Shown here piece by piece: positions 1 through 5,593 of a DNA stretch of 5,593 nt; position 1 is the stretch's first letter, and each line of letters starts with the position of its first letter. This DNA is from Candidatus Cloacimonadota bacterium (GTDB lineage: Bacteria; Muiribacteriota; UBA6191; JACPRK01). The position numbers and the translations under genes were made by a program. The notes beneath the pieces are model-generated. The model saw nothing but the letters and a program-made list of their open reading frames with translations. It had not been told where the DNA came from and searched no databases. Where the stretch lies: the NCBI GenBank assembly GCA_021772705.1, contig JAJFLN010000157.1, forward strand, positions 1 through 5,593. Direction: 5' to 3'.

Positions 1-63
1 AAGCTTTCGCGTGTCATTCAAGTGTTCATCCGCACTCTCAGTCGCACCAGTCCAATTGGGGGT

Positions 64-108
64 TTGGGGGAGCCAGCTCCCCCAACGGGGTGTGGGGCTG
101 AGCCCCAC
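64..108. repeat. Two adjacent perfect stem-loops upstream of the operon
   Basis: Positions 64-73 (TTGGGGGAGC) and 76-85 (GCTCCCCCAA) form a perfect 10-bp inverted repeat with only CA between the arms. Six bases on, 92-98 (GTGGGGC) and 102-108 (GCCCCAC) form a perfect 7-bp inverted repeat around TGA. Neither hairpin is followed by a T-run on the plus strand, where the next bases are TACAACAAAATC, so a simple intrinsic terminator is not supported. The pair looks like a dispersed intergenic repeat or a structured 5' element about 90 bp ahead of gene 1. All three forward frames can be read across it for some distance, giving proline/glycine-rich peptides, but I do not regard these as coding. Copy number elsewhere in the genome cannot be judged from this window. 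Confidence 0.8.
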
Positions 109-198
109 TACAACAAAATCCGTATTACCTCACCGGCATTGGACCTAAAGCTGGTAGTACTGGAAGACGGAACGTAGTGGGCGTCCTGTTCTGGTCAT

Positions 199-1275
199 GT
201 GGAGCATCATATACGGGCCTACTTGCGCTCCCATGGACTTGTTTGTTCCCACTTCAAACCAAGCGTGCAGCCAGGCCCGGAACCAGTTAGACTGTCACGG
301 CTCCTCGGAGCGCCCCTGGGCTCCGGGCCTGACGGCGCCGACACTGGGAGCTGGAGGCCTACCATCCCACTGACCCAGGAAGTCGAAGAGCTGATTTACC
401 GGCAGCGAATTCCCGACTGCACCTGTTCTGGCTGTGGGCGATTCCTGGGGGCACTCGAGGTCTGTCCGTTTTGCCGGACCTATAACAGGAAGCGGCTGTC
501 AGTCTTCCTCATCAAGTACAGCACGCCGTTCCTGACCGTTCTGGGCATCGCGCTTCTCTACTATCTGGCCGGCACGTCGCCCTACCCGGCGGCCTCCGTT
601 CGGGACTTGGGACGACGCAACAACTTCGCCCAGGTTCAGGTCCGGGGCACTGTGAACGACGACGTCCGCTTCTTCCCCGCCCCGGGTGACCGCCATCCCC
701 CCTCCGGCTCCCTGGAATTCCGGATTGACGATGGCACGGGGGTCATCAAGATCCGCTGCTACGACGACTCCACGGCTGACCTGATCAAGCACAGGCAGAT
801 TCCGGGCCTGGGAGATCGGGTCACAATCCGGGGGAGCTATCAGTTCCGGGCCAAGTCCGATTTCATCGTCCTCGATTCAGCCCACAGCATCGAAATCGAG
901 CGAAACCTGGCGAAGGCACCGATACCCATCCGTCAGGTGGGAAACAAGAAATCGGGCCTGAAGGATGGAGATGCCGTCAAGGTGACCGGACAGGTGGTGC
1001 GGGCCTCCTACGACCGTTACAGCTTCGTCTGTGTCTTGAAGGACGCCAGGGGGAACACTCTGGACGCAGTGCTTTCCTCATCCAACCTGGAGCTTCTCGG
1101 TTATCGCCGGGGGCAGAGCAGTACCTGGAAAGACGAACCTCGGAGCGGCCAGTTCGTCACCGTCGACGGCACGTTGCAGTGGAACCGTTACGCCAAGGCA
1201 TTCCGGGTCATGGTTTCGTCCCCGGAGCGAATAGGTCAGGTCGATTCCCATACCTACATCGAACACAACCGATAG
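199..1275 (+). CDS. Membrane-anchored zinc-ribbon / OB-fold protein (function unknown)
   Basis: I recognise no named gene. Residues 1-65 are poorly structured and proline/glycine-rich. A zinc ribbon follows, with CxxC at C76/C79 and CPFC at C89/C92; an extra C74 sits just before it. A basic stretch (NRKR, about 96-99) leads into one hydrophobic helix, about 103-124, so the ribbon should be cytoplasmic and the rest extracytoplasmic. Residues about 143-235 look like an OB fold, with the strand motif DDGTGVIKIRCY and later GDRVTIRGSYQF. Residues about 255-345 look like a second, more divergent OB fold (KVTGQVVRASYDRYSF, then FVTVDGTLQW). OB folds commonly bind nucleic acid or oligosaccharide, but the ligand here is unknown. 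The start is uncertain: GTG 199 has no clear Shine-Dalgarno, and the frame is closed by TAG at 175. In-frame alternatives are TTG 223 and GTG 265. The domain order matches the front of the next gene, which suggests duplication. Confidence 0.8.
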   Translation: MEHHIRAYLRSHGLVCSHFKPSVQPGPEPVRLSRLLGAPLGSGPDGADTGSWRPTIPLTQEVEELIYRQRIPDCTCSGCGRFLGALEVCPFCRTYNRKRLSVFLIKYSTPFLTVLGIALLYYLAGTSPYPAASVRDLGRRNNFAQVQVRGTVNDDVRFFPAPGDRHPPSGSLEFRIDDGTGVIKIRCYDDSTADLIKHRQIPGLGDRVTIRGSYQFRAKSDFIVLDSAHSIEIERNLAKAPIPIRQVGNKKSGLKDGDAVKVTGQVVRASYDRYSFVCVLKDARGNTLDAVLSSSNLELLGYRRGQSSTWKDEPRSGQFVTVDGTLQWNRYAKAFRVMVSSPERIGQVDSHTYIEHNR

Positions 1276-1402
1276 GGACGGCTGCCCGAGCTGCGGGCGA
1301 AACATCGGCCCCGATCGCCAGCGGTGCCACTTCTGTGGTGTCGGTCGTTCGCCCCGGATCAGCGTCACGGCCATCCAGCTCTGCACCCTGCCTCTCATCC
1401 TG
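1235..1402 (+). other. In-frame upstream extension of gene 2 encoding a zinc ribbon and half a helix
   Basis: The frame of gene 2 stays open back to the TAG at 1232-1234. Its translation contains CPSCGRNIGPDRQRCHFCG, a C-x2-C-x10-C-x2-C zinc ribbon with cysteine codons at 1283, 1292, 1325 and 1334. An arginine-containing stretch (GRSPR) and the hydrophobic residues TAIQLCTLPLILV follow and run straight into the first residues after GTG 1403. Gene 1 has the same arrangement (C-x2-C-x9-C-x2-C, basic residues, helix), so this is coding sequence and not chance. No ATG, GTG or TTG lies in this frame between 1235 and 1402. Near-cognate candidates are ATT 1244 and ATA 1250; an AGG at 1238-1240 is a weak possible ribosome-binding site for the latter. 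A +1 slip at the end of gene 1 (CGA-TAG-G, 1270-1276) or a sequence error are the alternatives. The segment overlaps the last 41 nt of gene 1 in another frame. Confidence 0.8.
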
Positions 1403-3976
1403 GTGGCGGCCTACTACATGTATCTCTCCCTCAATGCCGCCCCGGAGTTCCAGCGAATCTCGAGCCTTGGAGAGAATCTCAACTTCCAGCGCATTCGGGT
1501 CCTTGGGGAGGTCATGGCCACCCGGGTCAAGCCCGGGAAGTACGACTCCTACCTGACCATCCTCATCACTCTTCGGCAGACCGCCCTCCCTGGGGAGGAG
1601 CCGTCATCCCCGGCGAGTTACAGCCCCGGGGGCGAGATCCGGCTGAAAGCGGAAGGCCGGATCGCCAGAGAGCTCGACGACAGCAAGGCCATTCCCCTCA
1701 TTGGTGATGTGGTCGATGTCTGGGCCACCCTGTTCGCCGGATCGGGCTACCGGTTGCTCAGCCTGGGCGATCCTCAATTCCTGAGAGTGGTGGGTGAGAC
1801 CCGGAGCGCCCGCAAGTTCGACGATGTGTCCCTGCCGGCCTTGATGTCCAGTCCCGAGACGTTCAAGGACAAGAACGTCCGCATCACGGAAGCCATCGTG
1901 GTGAAGCGAGAGGGAAAGCTCGGAATCGCTCTGAGAAGCCCGGACGGCAAGGCGACACTCAAGGTCTTCGGTGTCAGTGACAGGGTGACCAACGTCGGGG
2001 ATCGGATCTCCATCAGGGGACAGTTTCTCTATTTCAAGCCCGGCCAGCTCTGGGAGCTCAAGACCCATCGCGGCGACCGGGAAGCAGTTCAGGTCCTAAC
2101 CCGGGGCAACCAGTCCGGCTCTCACACGGAAGCCACCGTGGAAGGCCTCCTGTCGAACCCGGAGCCGCTCAGGGACAAGCCGGTCCGCCTGAAGGAAGTC
2201 GAGATCGGTCAGCGCGTCAACGATTACTGCATCGCCGTCAAGGACCCGGAAGGCGACAAGGAGCTGCTCGTCTTCGGCGTGAAGGACAAGCGGTGGCAGG
2301 CCGGAGACAGGGTGTCTGTAAGAGGCACCTTCTTCTTCTATGAGATGAAGAAGAAGTCGGGACCGAAGTCCACGCCGGCGACGGCGGCCACGTCAGGTTC
2401 CGCCGGAGCACAGGCGACCTCTTCCTCGACTACGGCCAGCACCACGGCGGTCGGGTCCGGCTCCCCTCGAGGGCCGAGAAAGCCTCGAGGTTACTGGGAA
2501 ATCAAGACAGCCTTCGGCGATCGACGAGCCGTCGTTGCAGCTGGCGATGGCGGCGCAGCAGCCTCCGCTGCGAGCAAGTCCGCCGAGGCGTCCCGTCAGG
2601 TCCGCAAGACCGTGACTCACAAGGCCGGGACGAGCGTGGTGACCCCCTGGTTGGCCGGCGCCTCCATCGCGGCAGCCATCGTCGGAGGGTTCGTGGCGGC
2701 GATCTTCTCTCTTATTCCGGGCCTCCACATCTTCAACGTCATCGCCATCACCATGCTCATCACCTTCCAGGCTATGAGCCTGTTCTCCACCTTGGCCCCC
2801 CTGATCTTGACGGGGTTCCTCCTAGGGATGGTGGTGACCTTCTCGGTGCTGTTCACCGTCTCGTCGCAGTACTTCCAGCCCTCCGACGAGTCCTTCCGCT
2901 CCATCGTTCTGCCTCACGAGCGGCTGCTCTTCGACGGCCGGGCTCACGAAGCAGTGATGCTCGGCGGCATCGGCGGGTTGACAGCCCTCTTCTTCATGAC
3001 TCTCGTGCTGCCCGTGGTCTCGGGATTTGTGTCGGGCCTGGTCCGTTTCCTTCAGCCCCACCACTACTGGATCGTGGCGACCATCTGCACCCACTTGCTG
3101 ATCACCGAGTGGCCGAAGGACCACGGCGCGGGGAAGACCGCCTGGCAGCGGCTGTGCGATGGCTGGGTCCAGCTACTGATGGGTTACTTCACCTTCTTCG
3201 CCGCCGGTCTGCTCGGCATCCTGGTCTTCCATAGGACCATGGTCCCCCTCGACGGCGCCTTCCAGTCTCTGATGCCTCTCTTCGTGGGGCTCTTCGCCAT
3301 CCCGAGTCACATCATGGCCTTCATCACCCGGACCACCGTGCCGCCTCAGCACATGTGCACCTCCGTCGAGCTTTACGGAAAGGACGTGGTCAAGGGTGGG
3401 TTCTCGGGTCTGCTGGCAGGGTGCTTTGCCACCGTCACGCCGGGCCTCACTCCTGGTCCGGCCCTCCTGCTCTCGGGGCACGCGACCTCCCAGCAGGGGG
3501 AACGACAGTTCATCATCGGAGGCGGCGCCGCCAGAGTGATGTACTACGCCGGTGCCATGATCCTCCTGTTCCTCCCGGGCGTCTTCCTCCGGCGAGGCGG
3601 CGCGGCGATCAACATCAGCCTCATCTTCATCCCCGAGGCTCCGGAGCAGTTCTATCTGGTCACGGGAATCATCGCCCTCGTGGGGGCCTTCTCCTTCATC
3701 GCCCTGGTTCCCTACTCGCGGCTCTGTGCCGCCCTCTCCCAGCGGGTTCCCTTCCAGACCTTCTCTGCCATCGGGAGCATCTTCCTGGTGATCCTTGTGG
3801 GGATGGTGACCGGCGGTCAGGGGCTGCTGCTCATGGCCGTCGCCACGCTTCTGGGACTGGTTCCCAACATGTGGCACACCCGGAGGATCAGCCTGCTGGC
3901 CGTGCTCCTTGTACCCATGTTCCTCAACATGTCCGGTCTGGGCCCCGCCGCGGCCCGGTTCCTGGGTCTCAACTGA
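1403..3976 (+). CDS. OB-fold array fused to a TctA-like (COG1784/DUF112-type) membrane permease
   Basis: Coordinates use the first conventional start (GTG 1403), but coding almost certainly begins upstream (see 1235-1402): GTG 1403 has no Shine-Dalgarno and cuts through a membrane helix. Residues 1-10 complete that helix. Three OB-fold-like domains follow: about 28-131, 147-231 and 249-378. The last two are clear repeats of each other (KVFGVSDR...GDRISIRGQF against LVFGVKDK...GDRVSVRGTF; WELKTHRGDREAV against WEIKTAFGDRRAV). The third is interrupted by a Ser/Thr/Ala/Pro/Gly-rich insert at about 315-362. After a basic segment (about 398-407), residues 414-857 form roughly 10-12 membrane helices. 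The glycine-rich SLIPGLHIFN (436-445) and TPGLTPGP (679-686) lie in corresponding positions of two half-repeats, each followed by a GG-containing helix start (520-525, 706-711). This layout fits the TctA/COG1784 permease family from memory. TctA members carry small organic acids with TctB and TctC, which are absent here. Substrate unknown. Confidence 0.8.
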   Translation: MAAYYMYLSLNAAPEFQRISSLGENLNFQRIRVLGEVMATRVKPGKYDSYLTILITLRQTALPGEEPSSPASYSPGGEIRLKAEGRIARELDDSKAIPLIGDVVDVWATLFAGSGYRLLSLGDPQFLRVVGETRSARKFDDVSLPALMSSPETFKDKNVRITEAIVVKREGKLGIALRSPDGKATLKVFGVSDRVTNVGDRISIRGQFLYFKPGQLWELKTHRGDREAVQVLTRGNQSGSHTEATVEGLLSNPEPLRDKPVRLKEVEIGQRVNDYCIAVKDPEGDKELLVFGVKDKRWQAGDRVSVRGTFFFYEMKKKSGPKSTPATAATSGSAGAQATSSSTTASTTAVGSGSPRGPRKPRGYWEIKTAFGDRRAVVAAGDGGAAASAASKSAEASRQVRKTVTHKAGTSVVTPWLAGASIAAAIVGGFVAAIFSLIPGLHIFNVIAITMLITFQAMSLFSTLAPLILTGFLLGMVVTFSVLFTVSSQYFQPSDESFRSIVLPHERLLFDGRAHEAVMLGGIGGLTALFFMTLVLPVVSGFVSGLVRFLQPHHYWIVATICTHLLITEWPKDHGAGKTAWQRLCDGWVQLLMGYFTFFAAGLLGILVFHRTMVPLDGAFQSLMPLFVGLFAIPSHIMAFITRTTVPPQHMCTSVELYGKDVVKGGFSGLLAGCFATVTPGLTPGPALLLSGHATSQQGERQFIIGGGAARVMYYAGAMILLFLPGVFLRRGGAAINISLIFIPEAPEQFYLVTGIIALVGAFSFIALVPYSRLCAALSQRVPFQTFSAIGSIFLVILVGMVTGGQGLLLMAVATLLGLVPNMWHTRRISLLAVLLVPMFLNMSGLGPAAARFLGLN

Positions 3977-3985
3977 TGGCTATTC

Positions 3986-3990
3986 AGGAG
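3986..3990 (+). promoter_or_regulatory. Ribosome binding site of gene 3
   Basis: AGGAG, continuing as AGGAGAG, lies in the 25-nt gap between the stop of gene 2 and GTG 4002, with an 11-nt spacer. It supports GTG 4002, the first possible start after the in-frame TGA at 3993-3995. It is the only convincing Shine-Dalgarno in the window, in contrast to the first two genes. Confidence 0.65.
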
Positions 3991-4001
3991 AGTGACCTCT
4001 A

Positions 4002-5219
4002 GTGAAGGGAATCACACACTTCATCACCGGCGTCGCCGTCGCCTCCTGCTTCCCTTCGGTCGCAGCGTCCCTGTACACGACCAAGGGTCTGCTGATGCCC
4101 TTGGGAGGCGTCTTCGGAGTCCTGCCCGACACGGTGGACTTCCGTCTCCTCAGGTACCTCTGGACCTATCAGCGCGTGGTCACCATGGACGAGGCCAATC
4201 TGGACCCGAAGGCAGCAGCGGAGGCCATGGCAAAGGCCATGGACGACGCTGCCGCCTCCAACGACCCCGTCACCCTCCGCCTGGACATCGTCCGGGTGAC
4301 CTCCAGTTATTACCGAACCTATCTGGTCTACGTCGACGACAAGCGCAAGGAAGTGACGGCCCTGATGGGCCCCCTGAAGACCATGTCCCATGTGATGGAA
4401 AAGGCCGCCTACATGCCCCCGGGATGGAAGGTGCGAGAGGCCATTCAGAAGAAGGGCCCCGCCCAGGCCTATCGAGACCTATTCGACATTCTCCCCTGCC
4501 TGCCCGAGAGCGCCCCGGAGGGTGAGGAGAGCCACCACACGGCGAAGTTCACCGCCGACATCGACAACACCTACTACGGTGAGACCGAAGTGGGCATCTT
4601 CTCGGGACCCGACTTCTCCTTCCACAAGAAGGCCGACGGCCGGGTCCGGATCGACTTCATCCCCTGGCATCGAGGCTGGTCCCACAGCTGGATGTTCGGC
4701 ATCCTCATGGGACCCATCGCCTTCCTGTTCATGGTCCTCGTCGGCCTGATCGCCGGAGAGGGCTTCCTCAGCGCCGCCCCCCTCACCGCCGCCCTCATCG
4801 CCATCTTCGCCGTCTGGAGCCACATCGCCGAGGACCAGGTCGGTCACCTGGGATCGAGCCTCTGGTGGCCCGTGCTGAACGACCGGACCGTGGGAATGAA
4901 GATGACCAGCTCAGCCTCGCCCTTCACCAACACGCTCTTCATCTGGATCTCCCTGGCCGTGCTGATCTTCAACCTGAACGCCTACGCCCCGGTGCCGAGC
5001 TTCACCCTGCCCTGGACCGCCGACATGTCGGGCAACTTCACCCAGTGGGACTACTGGTTCATCTCGCTTCTGAACTACCTGACCTACGTGGTGGTCATCC
5101 CCTGGAGCCTCTACGCAGGCCTGCGCCATCTGTTCCGGTCCGACGAAGAGCGGGAGTACAGCATGGTGGAGTCCTTCGACACCGCCTCGAGCTACGCAGG
5201 CGAGCAGAGCGACTCCTGA
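4002..5219 (+). CDS. YdjM-like membrane-bound putative metal-dependent hydrolase (PF04307-type)
   Basis: The YdjM/DUF457 family consists of polytopic membrane proteins with conserved His and Asp residues, predicted to be metal-dependent hydrolases; the substrate is generally not established. Three hallmark blocks are visible. They are KGITHFITG at the N-terminus (H6) with GVFGVLPDTVDF (D43, D46), then PWHRGWSHSWMFG (H223, H228), and WSHIAEDQVGHLGSSLWWP (H274, D278, H282). Hydrophobic segments lie at about 9-25, 30-43, 231-251, 257-273, 309-328 and 352-373. At 405 aa it is longer than the 170-330 aa I expect for the family. The excess is a largely hydrophilic insert at about 52-215, partly alanine-rich helix (66-86) and partly charged beta-like sequence (about 90-120), which I do not recognise. 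The C-terminus is acidic and hydrophilic. It begins 25 nt after gene 2 and is probably co-transcribed, so it may act on the substrate of the permease or in the same membrane. The family call is fairly firm; the role is open. Confidence 0.8.
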   Translation: MKGITHFITGVAVASCFPSVAASLYTTKGLLMPLGGVFGVLPDTVDFRLLRYLWTYQRVVTMDEANLDPKAAAEAMAKAMDDAAASNDPVTLRLDIVRVTSSYYRTYLVYVDDKRKEVTALMGPLKTMSHVMEKAAYMPPGWKVREAIQKKGPAQAYRDLFDILPCLPESAPEGEESHHTAKFTADIDNTYYGETEVGIFSGPDFSFHKKADGRVRIDFIPWHRGWSHSWMFGILMGPIAFLFMVLVGLIAGEGFLSAAPLTAALIAIFAVWSHIAEDQVGHLGSSLWWPVLNDRTVGMKMTSSASPFTNTLFIWISLAVLIFNLNAYAPVPSFTLPWTADMSGNFTQWDYWFISLLNYLTYVVVIPWSLYAGLRHLFRSDEEREYSMVESFDTASSYAGEQSDS

Positions 5220-5463
5220 GGAGCGGCTTGCGCTGCCGGTGAGATCGGGAAGCAAGTTGCCCCGTGGGTGGATCTGACCGCGACGTTACGTGAAGTTTCA
5301 CAGATGGTCTTTTCCATCCAGGTCCTCTGTGCGCTCTGTGGCCTCTGTGTAAACTCCCAGGTCATCGCTACGGAGGCCGCCCCCTACGTGACATGCTGCT
5401 TTCGTGTTACCGTGGGGTTGCTGGTCCGTCAGCTTGACCAGGTGGAGGCAACAGAGCTGACGC
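5220..5463. other. Non-coding stretch after the operon
   Basis: I see no convincing gene or terminator here. Frames that stay open on both strands give peptides without recognisable features. A perfect 5-bp inverted repeat GTGAA-GT-TTCAC lies at 5290-5301, and a 5-bp hairpin GATGG/CCATC with a TCTTTT loop lies at 5303-5318. Immediately after them is the 9-bp repeat at 5324-5350. The short palindromes could be operator-like, but they are small enough to occur by chance. No hairpin with a T-run follows the stop of gene 3, so where the operon transcript ends is not visible. Confidence 0.5.
5324..5350. repeat. Three-unit 9-bp tandem repeat (CTCTGTG core)
   Basis: Three consecutive 9-mers, CCTCTGTGC, GCTCTGTGG and CCTCTGTGT, share the core CTCTGTG in the same register. 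On the other strand they read as CACAGAG units. From memory, similar CACAGAG-type 9-bp repeats turn up between genes in many unrelated bacteria, and reading through them yields Thr/Glu/Arg- or Cys/Leu-rich spurious peptides. Their function is not known to me. Confidence 0.75.
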
Positions 5464-5593
5464 ATGACCTTGGCGAATCCTGTTGCAGTCATGGATTTTG
5501 CCTCCGAACAGGCAGAAATGTGTTGCATCCACGCAGCGCTTGAATCGTACGCGGCCGAGATGACGGAGGGCCGGGATGTTGTATCGAAAGGGC
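5464..5593 (+). CDS. Possible start of a gene cut by the right edge
   Basis: From ATG 5464, after an in-frame TGA at 5458, the frame is open for 43 codons to the end of the window. It encodes a peptide starting MTLANPVAV and continuing with an acidic, helix-prone stretch (residues about 10-43) that contains AALESYAAEMTEG. A second in-frame ATG at 5491 is an alternative start. GGAGG at 5444-5448 lies 15 nt before ATG 5464, which is rather far for a Shine-Dalgarno. The composition looks protein-like, but 43 open codons in GC-rich DNA is not strong evidence and I recognise no family. It could be a chance reading frame. Confidence 0.3.
   Translation, partial: MTLANPVAVMDFASEQAEMCCIHAALESYAAEMTEGRDVVSKG

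Noticed and set aside
1..6. AAGCTT (HindIII site) exactly at the left edge, suggesting a cloned restriction fragment
   Set aside because: The right edge has no matching site, so it may be coincidence. It says nothing about biology.
139..144. TTGGAC as a -35 promoter box for gene 1
   Set aside because: No acceptable -10 hexamer lies at the usual spacing.
1..174. Forward frame open from the left edge to TAG 175, a possible tail of an upstream gene
   Set aside because: It reads straight through the two stem-loops, giving a Pro/Gly-rich peptide, and two other frames are also open through much of the same stretch. It has no recognisable protein features.
197..199. ATG at 197 overlapping the GTG start of gene 1
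   Set aside because: It is in another frame, which hits a stop after about 58 codons and encodes nothing recognisable. The zinc ribbon and helix are in the GTG frame.
1774..2068. Minus-strand open frames opposite the OB-fold region
   Set aside because: They are antisense to a clearly coding frame and have no motif or ribosome-binding site.
3173..3877. 234-codon open frame on the minus strand inside gene 2
   Set aside because: It lies opposite the membrane domain and its translation is dominated by His, Glu, Asp, Gly and Gln, the usual artefact of reading GC-rich hydrophobic codons backwards.
5220..5270. Possible terminator hairpin (CGGC...GCCG) just after gene 3
   Set aside because: The stem is only 4 bp and no T-run follows.
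5268..5543. 91-codon plus-strand and 76-codon minus-strand open frames after the operon
   Set aside because: They overlap each other, read through the CTCTGTG repeat, and yield peptides without domain features (Cys/Leu-rich or Thr/Glu/Arg-rich).

Overview
The window is a GC-rich stretch (roughly 60% by eye) with three co-directional plus-strand genes from 199 to 5219. They are flanked by short non-coding DNA that carries small repeats. Dense coding, GTG starts and a Shine-Dalgarno sequence before the third gene show a prokaryote. I cannot place it further. The flanking repeats resemble ones I associate loosely with uncultivated bacteria, whereas the permease-like domain is of a kind I associate mainly with archaea. 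Either domain remains possible.

Layout. Positions 1-198 are non-coding, with two adjacent perfect stem-loops at 64-108. Gene 1 (199-1275, 358 aa) encodes a four-cysteine zinc ribbon, one transmembrane helix and two probable OB-fold domains. Gene 2 (conventional start 1403, stop 3976, 857 aa) encodes three probable OB-fold domains followed by a polytopic membrane domain of about 440 aa. That domain resembles the TctA-like/DUF112 permease family (COG1784). Reading upstream of the GTG in the same frame adds a second zinc ribbon and completes a transmembrane helix. The true product therefore probably starts between 1235 and 1283, overlapping the end of gene 1, although no ATG, GTG or TTG exists there. 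Gene 3 (4002-5219, 405 aa) starts 25 nt after gene 2 and encodes a YdjM-like (PF04307) membrane protein with the histidine/aspartate motifs of that putative metal-dependent hydrolase family. Positions 5220-5463 are non-coding and hold a three-unit, 9-bp repeat. A possible partial reading frame (5464 onward) runs off the right edge.

How the genes may work together. Genes 1 and 2 share one module (zinc ribbon, single helix, OB folds), so gene 1 looks like a stand-alone duplicate of the front half of gene 2. Basic residues before each first helix suggest that the zinc ribbons are cytoplasmic and the OB folds lie outside the membrane. The classical TctABC transporter uses a small membrane subunit (TctB) and a soluble binding protein (TctC), and neither is visible here. 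I infer that the tethered OB-fold array may do the substrate-binding job for the permease domain, and that the YdjM-like protein processes a membrane or envelope substrate. The operon grouping is well supported by spacing and orientation. The substrate and function are unknown.
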